Both the position numbers and the translations under genes were made by a program. 64,000 nucleotides of DNA from NCBI RefSeq assembly GCF_905163445.1, contig NC_053180.1, positions 12,018,701 through 12,082,700 of the forward strand, written 5' to 3'. The notes below the pieces were generated by a model, which ran no database searches, was not told where the DNA came from, and saw nothing but the letters and a program-made list of their open reading frames with translations. This document shows positions 1 through 12,830 of the stretch, piece after piece; positions within the stretch are counted from its first letter, which is position 1; each line of letters starts with the position of its first letter. Origin of the DNA: Pararge aegeria. Its lineage: Eukaryota > Arthropoda > Insecta > Lepidoptera > Nymphalidae.

Positions 1-870
1 CTTTTTATAATAATATTTTATATATAGACCTTGATTTCCTAATGTTCACTGCTGGTCTCAAGGACTCTCCTAACAGGAGGTTGGGCCCATAATCACCTCA
101 CTGGATAGACGGGTTCGTAATCACGTGACACCCACGGAAAGGGGCAATGGAGAAAACTATATTCTGATCTGCCATCACTAAGAGACAAATAAAACGTTAA
201 CAACATTAAAATAATACCGGTTTAAGCGATGCTGGTAAAAGCTTCGACCCTAGACTCCCAAGGTCTCCCGACGCGTCGGTTGGATTTAATCTCTCTAAAA
301 CACGAGATTCTAATATTTCAACAATATCCAGTTGCAGTATCATAATATTTTTTTGACTATGTAGTTGCCGACCAGTCGTCTCTACGTATTCGTAGTTGTT
401 GTACACCCTTCACAAGTTTGATTTTGTTAGGACCTTCTAAAAATTAATAAAAATAGGCCCAGTATTCATTGAAACATATTACAATACTAAAACATAGTTA
501 GAGTGACTTTTAATATGTAGTGACAGTAACAGTACTTAGGACATACCGATTTACGAACCCGTTTTTTTCGGGAGGAATTATGATTATTCCACGCACTATT
601 ACACGGAATTCTAGCGACTGAAATCCTCCGGTGATTAACTCGTCCTCTAGTAGTAGCTGAAAGGTAACGCTATCGCACGAATTCGCGACCGTATTAAGGT
701 ACGAAGCGTACTCGAAACAATGCATAAAATAAAAACTTTGCTTTGTATTTTTTTTAAACTGTTGAATTTTTCTTTTCTTTACTATTTACAATTTATCCGT
801 TTGAAAATATTGGAAATAAATAATCCTAATTGATTATGATATAATATAGGATATTATATATATAGAATAT
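1..870. other. Non-coding stretch with LINE-tail debris at its start
   Basis: Positions about 45-130 resemble the degraded 'TGCTGG...CTCTCCT...AGGAGG' tail common to lepidopteran LINEs and SINEs. The rest (130-870) holds only short minus-strand reading frames of 66 and 71 codons with no recognisable domain. I see no gene. Confidence 0.4.
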
Positions 871-873
871 TTT

Positions 874-1106
874 GGTCATGCGATGCGGAACACCAAAAAG
901 TATGAACTTCTTCAGCTTATCGTACAAGGTAAAGTGGCAGGCAGAAGAAGGCCTGGCTGAAGAAGAATATCATGGCTCAAAACTCGACGACAATGGTTTG
1001 TAAAGAGCACCAAATCATTATTTAGAGCAGCGGTGTCCAAGGTAGAGATAGCCCTAATGATTGCCAACCTTCGTAAGGAGACGGCACCCTAAGAAGAAGA
1101 TTATGA
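874..1106 (+). pseudogene. Degraded C-terminus of a non-LTR retrotransposon polyprotein
   Basis: A conceptual reading from 874 begins GHAMRNTKKYELLQLI and continues with the basic GKVAGRRRPG, an ISWLK segment, LFRAA and the terminal MIANLRKE. This C-terminal tail recurs in many lepidopteran LINE polyproteins. There is an internal stop after the Gly/Arg-rich block, no RT domain remains upstream, and there is no start. It is a 5'-truncated dead copy. Confidence 0.65.
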
Positions 1107-1963
1107 TATTTGCCACTAGCTGGCGTATAAGTCAAGAAGCGTGGAGCATATATGACATATACCTACGACAAATCCAAATTATTATTTTAAATAGCGGAAA
1201 CCACACAGACGTCTGACATAAGCGTTACTTCCGTCAGAAAAAAATCTGAGTTACGCCTAAAGAAGTTTTACTTCAAAAACCTAATTTAAAAACAAAAACA
1301 GAAAACCAAAATGAGATATAAACAGGCAGTGATCCAAATCCTCTGCAATGAGGTGTACAACGTAAATGAAGATGTTCTTAGTAATATTACGTCTGTGATT
1401 TCCAAATTGTGAATACATAATCTCACTAAGATATTCATTAATATTCCGTGTTCAAATAGGCATTTAATGATATTATCCTAATTAATTGATCGATTCAGTC
1501 TAGCGGAATTGTTATTATAATTGTAGAGCGTTATAATTGGCCTTGTTCTGGTTACTAGATCTACTTTCGATCTTTGCTATGTTTATGCCTTAGCATTAAG
1601 AAAATATAGAAACCATGTACACGACTAATATTAGAGCATCAAAAACCACTTCACTTTAGTATGGTTTCTCGAACAAACGGTTAGCCACTTCATACTATTT
1701 GACAGCAGTTGACAGTAATTATTCTACCTCTAATGTTCTAAACGTTCACCACTTAATGAGAAAATGAGGAAAATATTTGTGAGTTAGCAACATTCCGCGG
1801 TTGTAAACTGATGTGCGCGGGGTGTTTCACTGTTTTTGGACACAATGCACTGCATAGAGCAATGGATGAGGATTCTGAACAATCTTAATTCAATGGTTTG
1901 ATTGGCTTTGATTGGCCAGGGATTACGGCCGCTTTCTTATTGTTTTTTTATAGCTCCTCTTCA

Positions 1964-2265
1964 GAACATCATCGTCATCATTATCAACCGATTAACAGAA
2001 CATTACAGGGCACGGGTCTCCTCTCAGAATGGGAGGGTTAAGGCCGCAGTCCACCATGCGGGCCAAATGAGGATTGGTAGACTCACACATCACACTCATC
2101 TTTGACAACGTTATAGTTAAATCTTAGTAGACAGAGTTTCCTCACGATGTTTACCTGCCCGTTAAAGCAAGTGAAATTTTATATCTTTAAATTAAAAACG
2201 CACGTAGCCATGAAAAGTAAGAGGTCAGTAGAGGCCAGGGATCGAACTCTGTCACCCCGATAGGG
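1964..2265 (+). repeat. Dispersed lepidopteran SINE-like repeat, family A, copy 1
   Basis: It begins ATCATCGTCATCATTATCAA and continues with the landmarks GGGCACGGGTCTCCTCTCAG, GTCCACCATGCGGGCC and TTTCCTCACGATGTTT. It ends near GGGATCGAACTCTGTCACC, which is a reversed tRNA B-box. The same landmarks recur at 2946, 30046, 51286, 53551 and 56132, and the 3' part alone at 24062. Confidence 0.75.
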
Positions 2266-2945
2266 AGTATTGTTCCTCTTAACAATAAAAAGTGATATTT
2301 TTTTTTAATTAGTTGAAATCAAGCTGAGATTAAATGTATGAATAATAAATCAACTTGAACGTTATCCGTCTTTTAGTCAGATATAGGTACACTGGCAAAA
2401 ACTAAGCATGTGAAAGCCGAACATCGTCCACTAGTATTCAGAAATATTAAGAATTACATTCACGACAGTTTAAGCAATAAATTTCCTCCTATAAATCTGG
2501 ACTCAATATTCGGGGAAAAGCAAAATACATAATTAAACAACGAAAAGTTAGATAAGTAATTATATCGATTCCAATGTTTGCCAATAACGTGATTAATTTA
2601 TCAAGTTCTTTGGAATTTGTCTCTCGAAGTAAATTAAAATTGCCGAAATTCTTCATCCAACTCAATTTGGTTTATTTCCTATATTTATTTTATTAATCGC
2701 AATATGCAGAATGCAGATATTGGTTATAAGCAGAAGTCGTAAAGCCAAACTATTAAGGTTTGGCCTTGTTTCCCATAGCAATATATTAATAAAGTAATGA
2801 TTCGACAAAAGTATGCAATTTTTTTTTTTTGCATCATATTATGTTACACTGCCACATACTTCTCGATGCCGCTGTTTTGCCTGGTCGCTTGAGGAAGGTC
2901 TTTTTTGGGAACACCTTGTTGATTCCCGGGAGTTGATGCATACAT

Positions 2946-3212
2946 CACCATCATCATCATCATATCAACCCATTACCGGCCCACTAAGGTACGGGTCTCC
3001 TCCCACAATGAGAAGGGATTAAGCGCGTAGTCCACCACGCTGGTCCAGTGTGAATTGGTGGACTCCACATACCTTTGAGAACATTATGTAGAACTCTGAG
3101 GCACGCAGGTTTCCGCACGATGTTTTCCTTCACCGTTTAAGCAAGTGATATTTTAATTACTTTAATGGCAAATAACTTAGAAAAGTTGGAGGTGCGTGCT
3201 GGGATTCGAACT
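2946..3212 (+). repeat. SINE-like repeat, family A, copy 2
   Basis: It starts CATCATCATCATATCAACCC and shares with copy 1 the segments ACGGGTCTCCTCCCACAATG, GTCCACCACGCTGG and TTTCCTTCACCGTTTAAGCA. It ends at the reversed B-box-like GGGATTCGAACTC. It is nearly full length and lies 0.7 kb from copy 1 in the same orientation. Confidence 0.75.
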
Positions 3213-3599
3213 CTACTCTGAGTAAATAAAGGAAATACGGATACAATAAACGCGAGTAGAGTCGCAGATAAAGCTAATAATAATAATCTTTGTTCCCTTA
3301 GTGTGACTTGTATCTACTCCATATAATAATCGTTATTTACATAATATAAAAGTCGATTGTGCTTGATTCGTGTTGACTCAAGACAGTGATTGGATGAATG
3401 TCTGATCTCGGAGGTGCTAATAATCACTAATACATGAATACATAGGAAATTAGATTTTGAAATAATGGTCTCACATTAATCTAGTAAGATTAATTGAATG
3501 TATAGCCCAAACATACGTTATGAAAATGTTCGTCTGTATCACATATAACAGTATATGGGGTGACCCATATAATATATATTCGTATTCATCATTATAAAA

Positions 3600-3832
3600 T
3601 ATATATATAATACGACAATACACACATAGCCAACCAGCTCCAAAGTAAGTGAAGCTTGTGTTATGGGTGCTTAGATGACTGATGAATATTAATTATTTAT
3701 GAATAATAAACCTACATAAATACTTATAATATACATATAAACAACCAGACACTGAAAACATTCCTGTTCATCACACAAACATTTTCCAGTTGTGGGAATC
3801 GAACCCACGGTCGCTGCCCACTGCGCCAATCG
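3600..3832 (-). mobile_element. tRNA-derived SINE, family B, copy 1 (minus strand)
   Basis: Read on the minus strand, the right end gives an A-box (TTGGCGCAGTGGGCAGCGA) and a B-box (GGGTTCGATTCCCAC). The body follows, with GTGTCTGG and the tail motif ATTCATCAGTCATCT. The anticodon part of the tRNA head is shortened. The same family occurs at 12176, 31310 and 45724. Confidence 0.85.
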
Positions 3833-4055
3833 AAAGTCTAAATATTATAAAGGGTAAACTGCGATAGGGGTAAGGATTGAATGATTGAGTGACAGTCCTA
3901 CATTTGGAAGTTAGGGATATTAATATAAATGTCCAATCAGGATGAAGGTTTCCGCATTGTTACTAAAATTCTTCCTTAAAGGGTAATCATAGGAATGTCA
4001 ATTTCTTTAAAATTTAGTCCATAAAATAGAATTTTCAAATTCGTTTTTATTTCAG

Positions 4056-4145
4056 GTGTCGCACCCACGGCAGCAATGTCGGAGGGGCAACGGTGCTTGG
4101 CGATCATCGTGCTCCTCATTCACACTGTTATTGGCACTGGAGAAG
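4056..4145 (+). CDS. dpr: dpr-family gene, signal-peptide exon (first coding exon)
   Basis: The exon follows a pyrimidine-rich acceptor ending TTTATTTCAG and ends at the donor AAG|GTACGC. It carries about 20 nt of 5' UTR, and the ATG is at 4076. The 23 complete codons give a short polar N-terminus followed by a hydrophobic core at residues 8-20 (LAIIVLLIHTVIG), a typical secretion signal. It ends in phase 1, with one nucleotide left over that completes a Gly codon with the exon at 42066. Because an acceptor precedes the ATG, at least one untranslated exon and the promoter must lie upstream, outside the window or unrecognised in it. The link to dpr rests on the matching phase and strand of the three Ig exons, since signal peptides are not themselves diagnostic. 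The 37.9 kb distance to the next exon is usual for this family. Confidence 0.8.
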
Positions 4146-6480
4146 GTACGCGCCTTATCTAATATGAACGCGTCATAAGTGCCTGTGATAAGGTCAACAT
4201 GAATAAAACATTTTTGTTATTTTTTTTATCAATATAGGTACGTCATCATAATTAGTTTTTAATTATTCCAATGTTGGAATTATGCCTCCTTTGTTCGTAT
4301 GTACCACGTGTTGTTTGCGAACCACCACTATGTGGGTTCGCAGGGTTTCACGTTTAATATAAATGTTATTGATAAAAACAGAGATAGGCGGCTTACCGTG
4401 CTCTACAAGACATGAGGTGACTACGTTAATTTCCTTACTTCCATATTCATCCTTACTTATATCATGTAAAAGTGTGTTGGTATTTTCGTCTTCCCTTCGC
4501 ACCCTAACTTTTTTTTGCATAGAGTTAGTTTGAAGGACGAAGTGTAAAATAGGATTTTATATCTGGAAAACATACGCTTCCCACAGAATTTGTAAAAAAT
4601 CGTAAAAAAAACGGACGATGAACGCAGGTAAACGCTAGTTTCAAATATTTTTGAAACGCTCGGTATTTATTTCCTACAAGGCCGGCAGCCCGCTAAGCCA
4701 GTGTTAGGAAAATTGTTTAAAATGACATCTGATACGGGGTTTTGATAGTTACATTTACAATACTTTTGTTAAAATATATCCATCATTTGCTAGTTTTTAT
4801 CTTTAATATAATATACCAATCGTTTTTTTAGTTTATTAATATTATTGATCAGTTTATTATTGAGTCATTATTAAGGATTAGGTGTTTGTGTTTTATTGAA
4901 GAAGGCAACCTTAACCTATATCAGTCAGTGAGTATGCAATCACTATGTTAGACCTATGCGCTGATACTCATCCGTGCTATCTTGTTTGCTTAAAGTCAGT
5001 GTTGTAGTAGTCCTAAACACTATTACCCTGATTCATAGTTCCTTTTTTCGAATACTTATCGTTTATTTTTCTCGTGTACATTTTAATTATTTTTCCTAAT
5101 ATTTCTGCATTGTGATCTGTGGTGAATAAACTTTATTTATTTATAAATGCAAGCCCAATGTTTATATAGTAATCAATGAATACTTACTATACATTATTTG
5201 ATTTGAGATTCTTAGTTATCAGTTTACCGCACTTCTTCTTGATAAACACTCTAAAAACTCAGACAAATTACACACTACTCCCTACACGCAACATGCTAAA
5301 AGCTCTTTATTCACGTATAATATAGATTATCCCAGTAAGTATAAACGTCACGTCACGTAAGAAGAATTTACTTGGTCTTGTACTAAAAATTAATTTAATG
5401 TAACCTTCATTAAATTGAAACTTTGTAGGTACACTCTAAAACTAGGCAATGAAGTTTAATCCTGGTATCTAAAAGAAAACGGCACTAAAACAAATAAAGT
5501 TAAGTTTTTCTTAAACTTTTTCAGATAATTACCTAGTTTAGGATTTTAATTTTTAGAAAGTCCTTGTATCTTAAGATGAAATATTTAAGTAGTAAACTTC
5601 ATTCGGTTTTTTAAACAATGAAATAAATAAAGAAAACCAATAATATGAACTATAATAATTGGATACGTATATTAAGTGAGTGTACTCAAAGCTAAGTTAA
5701 ATAAGTAACGTAAATTCATTATGTGGTAATAAATGAATAGTACAGATTGTTGGCTTTGTGCTAAAACTTATTATCAAAATACTTGTTCACTCTGAATATG
5801 CTTATGAACATTTATTTTTATAGATTTTATAAAAGACCTAATTATTCGTTAAGTGTGGACCAAGTCAGAATCTGAGTAGGGTACTTCGTTGAAATCGAGG
5901 TAAATCCTCAATATTTTTATGTAGTATGTTTTTTGAACTATCTTAAATGAAATATATTTGATTCTCAGAGTCATTTTCTAACATTTATTGTTATTTTTTT
6001 TTACCCTTAACAATATTAAATGAAATAAATAAAAACAGCACTATAAAAAAAAACATACACTTCTCCGGTTGCGGGGCTTTAGATGCCCTAGCAACCGGCA
6101 TTATTTATTTATTTTTTATTATTACATATTGTATATAAATATGCGATAACTCATTTATGAAAAATGTTGTCAGTTAGATATCTTTTAAAGAGACTTTTTC
6201 ATTATATTTTTTATTATAAATAGTATTTATACACGAATTGGTTGGAATTCCAACATCAGATAGCGGGAATATTTTTAAACGGTTAAAGTGATTTATTTTC
6301 AGCCTATTAACGCTAAGCCAAGGCCCCTCTAATGAGAGGATTTGGAGCGTAAAATACGGCATTGCGGGCCTGTATATCTTAGAACTGGAATGCAGTTTTT
6401 TCCTCGAAAGATTTTCATGAAATCAAAAGGCGAAACAAGGTCTGGGAGCTTGTGCAGCCGTATGTGTTACATATTATTCC
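4146..6480. other. Intronic sequence, no gene recognised
   Basis: AT-rich, start of the first coding dpr intron. The only structures seen are two short hairpins. One is at about 4317-4345 (GCGAACCAC against GTGGGTTCGC). The other is at 6065-6098, where CCGGTTGC pairs with GCAACCGG and the next bases GGGC/GCCC extend it. Reading frames of up to 85 codons (4263-4520, minus) show no domain. Confidence 0.5.
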
Positions 6481-7565
6481 CTTTTAACGCTTTGGATCTT
6501 TTTTTTTATTATAATAGCTGACGGAACAAGCAGTTGGCCCACCCGATAGCAGTTGGAATTAAAAATAAGCATGGTATTACTATGTTTTATTTATTTATTT
6601 TATCGAAAAATACAAAAAGAAACTATTACAAAAAAAATGTATAACACTCCGTGCTCTGTCACAAAAAGCTCTGCTACTATAGCTTGTCTCTTCTGCGTTT
6701 ACTTGCTTTATGACAACGTATAACTTTAAAATTGGGGATTTGATTTAAATTCCTTAAAAGTTACATATTATTAATCATCACGCTGCTCCAATGCGGGTTG
6801 GCGGGCTAGAGCAGCTTGGCTGGGATGAGCCTTAATATTTTTATAGAAGAGTTAGGCTGCTTACATAATTATTCTAACACCCTACTAACACAATACACAA
6901 TGCAACACGTTGGATTTTGGATATTGTCCATGTCTAAATACAATACGACATATTATCGGTTTGATTTAAATACGCATGGTCCCAAGGATGTTAAAAGTGT
7001 GCCGGGCAAACATTCCCATTTTTTTTTTAATGGACAGTTTATATGCTCCAAACCTACAGTACCCGACGCTTTAGGTCATAGAATAATATGTTACTGGCAT
7101 CAAATACTATTTGATTTGATTGAAATTCGCGGTGAGACCTTACGACGCATTTAACGCTTAAACGCTAGAAACGCTTTAGTCTGTATAAGCCCCAGTGAGT
7201 ACCGCACCCAAAAGCTCACTCTGAATTCAATATCCTGAGAGCTACCTACATTAATATTGAATTCACTGTCAAACATGAAATCATGGTAGACAGCTGGGGC
7301 GTAAATTCCTCATGCGTAATATATTGGTAACCAAATTCTAGAACATTGAGCATAATAGGGGTTTGAATAAACAAACAGGTATCGCCTGTGGCGGTGGTTC
7401 CAAGTAATTGTTTGAAATAGATGAGAGACTAGGATATAAGATGCTCTTTAAATATATTAGAAGCCGTCAGAATTTTATAATCTTCAGTCTTTTATTTTCC
7501 ATTGCTGGGCTGAAGTCTCCTGGGTCGTGGGAGAAAGAATAATACCTTATATCAGCAATGTTGTT
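6481..7565. other. Intronic stretch with fragments of SINE/LINE tails
   Basis: 6520-6560 resembles the start of the family C SINE (AGCAGTTGGCCCACCCGATA). 6780-6835 (GCTCCAATGCGGGTTGGCGG) and 7495-7540 (CCATTGCTGGGCTGAAG) are pieces of the tail repeat also present at 29177-29395. A 112-codon reading frame at 6816-7154 starts inside one of these fragments and matches nothing I recognise. Confidence 0.45.
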
Positions 7566-7862
7566 CTAATGCCGGGTTAAAAGACTAAATATAAAATAAA
7601 TTGAAAAAAGGATATGCACTAATAATAACTAATAAATAAGGAGGGATTCAGTCAGCCTCTTCACTAACAACCTGATTTTAATCAGAGGTCTCCAATGTTT
7701 TTCCCTAGTAAACACTCGCCTTGCCCCGCATGTTGATTTTTTGCAAATCCATCAAGAAAAAGTGTGTTTTGACAGCTCTTATAATACTACGCACTTTGAA
7801 GATTGATTCTCATGTACATAAACCCCATGCAGCTCCTGATAAACCAACAATAAATACCAGTT

Positions 7863-7950
7863 TAAACCATAACTTTATAACTACAGTAACTTTATAACTA
7901 ACATAACTTCATAATAACCATAACTTTATAACTACAATAACTTTATAACT
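7863..7950 (+). repeat. Short tandem repeat with ~17-18 bp unit
   Basis: Variants of the unit ATAACTTTATAACTAC are repeated about five times with small gaps (AACCATAACTTTATAACTAC, then AGTAACTTTATAACTAAC and so on). This is a decayed minisatellite. Confidence 0.7.
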
Positions 7951-8004
7951 ACCAACGATTCCGATAATTAGCTCCACACGACCTCCTTTTCACACTATCG
8001 TAAA

Positions 8005-8160
8005 ACGCAGCCTTGGACGACTCCCAACGAGGTGGACAGACGACATCAAGCGAGTCGCTGGGATCCGATGAAAACAAGCGGCCCAGGCCAGTGTTTTTTG
8101 AAACTGTCTAGAAAAGACCAAGTAGTGGGCATCCATCAGTTGATGTGATGATGCTGGTGA
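8005..8160 (+). pseudogene. RTE-like LINE C-terminal remnant
   Basis: A reading frame from about 8014 gives GRLPTRWTDDIKRVAG, followed by a stop and then a frame with KQAAQA. This matches the C-terminal tail 'G-R-P-P-x-R-W-x-D-D-x-K-R-x-A-G' of RTE-type LINE polyproteins. It ends near a GATGTGATGATG tail. Only the extreme 3' end remains. Confidence 0.65.
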
Positions 8161-11100
8161 TAAACTTAATTTTGCTCATTATTTACTTGTAAACACATCG
8201 TTGGCGTTGATAAAGAGAGCTTAGTTGACTGATTAAAGCTATTTCTGGAGCTTGAAGCGCACTGCACATAACTACACTGCACAAAACTGAGCGTCACTGT
8301 TTGTTAAAAGACTTTTTCAGAGAAACCGCAGTTAAACTACCATGAGGTAAAGTGAAGTTCCTTACAGGTTCCATACTTTAAAATTACAGGTTTTAGCGCA
8401 TAATTTGACGTCAAATAAACAATAATAAATAATAAAAAAAGCATTAAGCGATGGTAGTGAACTCCAGTGCTATTTAGACTAACTTAACTTGGGGTGATAT
8501 TACATTTCGTCTGTCATCTTTCTTCTGTCTATCCGGTTCAGACTCACTCTATTTGCTTATTAGCCTATACATTTCGAATTAAGGGACAGATTGACTCAGA
8601 TTACACGAATATCATGTAAATCTTAATGTAATATATGTCTATCAAGAGATGAAATTAAAATATAAGTCGTAACAAAATTAAGAGGTGCGGACAGACAGAC
8701 CGGTTGGCCCAGTGAATAATCGTAACCGTAGTCAGAACCTTTATTCCAGTCTGCCAACCTGCACTTCAGAAGGCTAAGCTATATACTTTTTATTTGAAAT
8801 GGGGGAGATCTCTGCTCTCCAAGGGTGTTAATTAGCGTCCGATTAGCGATGATTTTATAAAAAAGAAAATTTTATGAAAAGGTTTTAAGTCTGCGAGTTT
8901 ATTATACCTACCTGTCTATAGTTTCATTAGAATAAAATTGAAACGCACGAAATAAAATAATGAATCCTTCACTACCAATATTCCCATATAATTTTGCAAC
9001 AAAAAAAAACAAAAGTGGGAGCAAACATGTTTACATAGATTTTTAAAGAGATATACAAAATAAGTCAGATAAAGTCACAAAATAATCATGAAAATTTTAT
9101 GATTCCATACAAATCTATTGTCGACTTAGTTCCTTTAATTTGTAGCTTTATTTTTACTTAACTCAACGAAATACCTTTAGAGATTTGAGGGTCAGTGTGT
9201 CAGTCAATTTCAGCTACTAAATTGATATCTGGTGTTTAAGTCTACAAATATAATGATAATTATGCTACTGGGTATTTTAATAGCAATAAGGTATTGCCCG
9301 TTAAGAAATGGGTTTACAGCTGTTAGTAAACCGGGCAACCAACTTATCTGATAACATCGTATAATTTTAGTAGGTATAGATATTGACACTTGTGTTGTAT
9401 TTTCATTGGCATTCCATACAGATAGAGTAATACTCGTATATCATTGCATTCTTAAAGTCAAATCGGCATTTGATCAAAACTGTGCTTGAATTAATTTCGT
9501 TAGGTGTTTTCCTTTAAACACATTTAGGTCTTAATTTTATGAAAAACAAAAGTATAAGTTACCAGTTTCAACGTGACAACCGTATGCTTATTTTCGAACA
9601 GTTCCTAGTTGCTCTAGTGGTTAGTAAGTTCAACAATGGATCACGAGGATTATTGACGTGATTTTCACGGCTCAGAGAGCACGTTAAGTCGTCTTTAGCG
9701 GTTCCTATTGTTATCTAATTATCACTAACGTGTGATAATAATTACCGTTAAATCCAGTTAATCGACAATGGTGGGTATATGCTCTAAAGCACTCTCTTCT
9801 ATGTTTGCCAACACATGCATGTATGGAAAAAACTTAATCACATTTTCTTATGCATGTTTTATACCCAATTCAAATCAAAATCTGCTGATTCATATCATTT
9901 TCTGTACAAAGTAGTAATCAAATAAAACTGGATAGGTACAGATCATTCGCAAAATAACATCCATTATAACATTTACATTTTACATTGTATTATATTGAAT
10001 AGCAAACAGAAAACGACTGGCATCACTCTATATGTTCTCGAGAGATTAAAAAATAACTTTAAAATGATAGTTGAAGGTTGCACCCGAATTGATTGTTACA
10101 ATCTACATTAATAAGAGCGAAGGCACGGACAAAAGTTAGTTTATTATATTATAGACCAAAAATTCTATGGATACTTCAAAATAAATTCCACACTTACACA
10201 CTCGAAAAACAAAATGTTTTTGTCAAACAAGCTTAAACTGCGTGCACTCTATCATACAGAAACAACACGTCGTGTCACGCGACGACGCGTATTTTAAATT
10301 TGACTCATGTAAAGATACGCTTGAGTGGATAACAGGCTTTACTTCCGGGAAGATTTGAACAAATATCGCACCTTATGTAACGGACACAGAATTCTAATTT
10401 CCATGTTTTCAATCGAACCAGAATTCACTCGTATCAACAGAGCGTGTCAGTGAACAAACAAAATGCTTTTTATTGCTACAACGTTCTTTTCAGACCGTAT
10501 TTAGTTTATTGGTTAACTTATTGCATTCTTAACTTCAACGTGGTATTTTATAAACGGATTTTCACTCCGGGAATACTGTTCGGTGTATTTTTATTAACTT
10601 TTGCATCTCATCGTCACATTTTCTAAAGCTCTGAAGTAAAAACGTAATGCTACAATATATTCGAGACCACGTATCGTTGTGAATTTAGTATTTAGATACA
10701 TTATATGCTTTATGAGAATAAAGAATTCATATGCGGCTTCTTTTGCGTTTTGACCTTTGTTTAACCAACCTTATCTAACCATACAACTCTCACTTACTAT
10801 CAACCAAGCCTTGATATCGCAAGAAAAGTAGAAAATGTGAGTGGTTATCGACTTTTACGGTTTTGGTGCGTTCGGTCGATACAATCGAATTCGATTGCTA
10901 ACGGCATTCGTATTTTCTCGGAATTACGTTTTTCAGTGTCTTGTAGCAGTGTGCGATCTACTTTAATAGATTCCTATTAAAGAAGATCGCACACTGTAGG
11001 TAGTAGGCAAGCATTTGAAATATGGTGAGTATTGTTCACGTATTTGCCAATTTCTGTGATTGAACATTAATTATTCAACAAGGCTACATATTAATCCATT

Positions 11101-12175
11101 TACAACATTCATACAAAGCATTATGTTACTTGTAATGAGCCGCAACTTCGTCCATGCAATTTCTATCATCCGTGGTAGGAAATAACCTAGAACATTCTTT
11201 GCAAAGTCCTCTTCATAACTAAAAATATTCGTCAAAACAGCAAACCGCTATTCCTTGCAAAGTTTCCTACCCAAATCCTTTCCTACCGAAAAATCCTTTC
11301 AAAATCAATTTTACCGTTTTAAATATAAGCTTCGTTGAACGGTTAGACAGGCGAATTTTTATTTTTTGATAGATACCCCTGTTTAACGCAGTTTGAATTT
11401 AATTTCAATTTCAATCATTTTTAACTATCGCCAAAGTCGACTTACGATTTTTTGTGTGTGAGTGCATAAATTCAAGACAATACCAAGTTTGTTTGAACTT
11501 AATAACAGAAACTTATATTTTGGAAAAATCATAGACAGACAGACAAGTATATATTTTATTTGTATGCATAGTAATATCTGATTACAATTAATAATTTTAG
11601 CTTATCGCTCTTGCATTGTTCAAAGTTGTGTTGCGTAAATTAATTTCGAGTAGGTGCATGCCATTCATTGGGTTATAGTATTTGGGTAATTCAGGAGGCT
11701 TACTACCATCGATTACGAGATTTTTTATAAACGCAGTTCAATCATATAACATACCTATAATTTTAATTTTAATTCCTATTTTAATAACGTCAAGGTCCTT
11801 TATAAAAGTATTATAATTTAACTGCTTTAAGCTATGGTAGGAAGTACCAAGGTGTATCGAAAATCTTAAGATTGTATATTAAATTTACTAGTGCTATTCT
11901 TTACAAGAATGGCTTTCTAACTGAAGTATTGGATCTGAAGATTCTGTTTTAGCTTTATTATTTACTTCGAGCGTAAGTAGAGGTATTGACACGAATTGTA
12001 AGCATAACATTACGTTCTGAGGTCTGAAAGGTGCTGTCATTTGAAATGAAACAAAACACTCAAACAGTCCGTTCGCAGTTCCTTTAGCTAACTTAGCATG
12101 TTGGCGTAATGTTATGATGACTAATCTCTCGGGTAAAATAACTGTGAACGGACTGCAACTATTTTATATTTATAT
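8161..12175. other. Long intronic stretch, no gene recognised
   Basis: About 4 kb of AT-rich sequence. Around 8696-8765 there is a decayed tRNA-like SINE head (ACCGGTTGGCCCAGTGAATA). The hairpin at 10947-10996 is listed separately. Short reading frames, such as 60 codons at 10444-10626, are not convincing. Confidence 0.5.
10947..10996. repeat. 50-nt near-perfect hairpin
   Basis: Left arm 10947-10969 starts CAGTGTGCGATCTACTTTAA. Right arm 10974-10996 is its reverse complement with one mismatch in 23. The loop is four bases (ATTC). No protein-coding context. It could be a snap-back replication scar, a MITE relic or a small RNA hairpin, although it is short for a pre-miRNA. Confidence 0.85.
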
Positions 12176-12472
12176 GACGGCCGATTGGCGCAGTGGACAG
12201 CGATCCTGCTTTCTTAGTCCAAGGCCGTGGGTTCGATTCCCACAACTGGACAATATTTGTGTGATTAACATGATTGTTTTTCAGTGTCTGGGTGTTTATC
12301 TATTTATTATGAGTTTTTATGTATATTATTCATAAAAATTATTCATCAGTTATCTTAGCCATATATCAATAGCCATATATCTTCCCATAACAAAAGCTAC
12401 GCTTACTTTGGGACTAGATGGTGGTCTGTGAATTGTCGTAGTATATTTATTATTATTATTATTATTACTTCA
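12176..12472 (+). mobile_element. tRNA-derived SINE, family B, copy 2 (plus strand, complete)
   Basis: The head has an A-box in GATTGGCGCAGTGGACAGCG and a B-box in GGGTTCGATTCCCAC, 50-60 bp apart as in a tRNA promoter. The body contains CAGTGTCTGGGTGTTTAT and ATTCATCAGTTATCTTAGCC. The 3' end is an (ATT)n microsatellite at about 12449-12467, the usual SINE tail. There is no cloverleaf acceptor stem, so it is not a tRNA gene. Confidence 0.9.
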
Positions 12473-12589
12473 ACGTTATGCTTTGTTTATTAATAAGTTT
12501 GTTGTTGTTGTATGTTTCAAATTGACAGACCAGGTAGGCTATACCTGATAATAAATGAGAAACAATCGCCTAAAAACGGCAACACTTCG

Positions 12590-12830
12590 CAGGACATGCA
12601 AGAAACACGTCCTATGAAGTGCCTTTTGCCCATCAAAGTGAGGCTTAGTGGTAAAGACTAGGGTGCCTTTAATTATGCCAACAATCACGCGCTTTAAACT
12701 GGAATACAGCAATGCTGCTTGCTGGCAGAAATAAGCATGGCGGTAGAATTTCCCAGGATGAGCTCTGTCACAAATCGATCGAACACCTTTAATAGTTTTG
12801 GGTTCAATTACCGAGTCGGGCAAGCAGTTA
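12590..12830 (+). mobile_element. Dispersed SINE, family C, partial copy
   Basis: It contains the family C landmarks AACTGGAATACAGCAATGCT, GCAGAAATAAGCATGGCGGT and TTTCCCAGGATGAGCTCTGT. The matching segment at 35505-35560 reads GCTGTTTTGCGGAAGAAATA then AGCATGGCTGTAGTATTTCC. The 5' half is not recognisable. Confidence 0.6.

Noticed and set aside
6816..7154. 112-codon plus-strand reading frame
   Set aside because: It starts inside a LINE/SINE tail fragment and shows no conserved motif.
12176..12260. Possible tRNA gene (good A- and B-boxes)
   Set aside because: No acceptor stem or anticodon arm closes, and a SINE body with an (ATT)n tail follows. The same head recurs at three other complete or partial copies.
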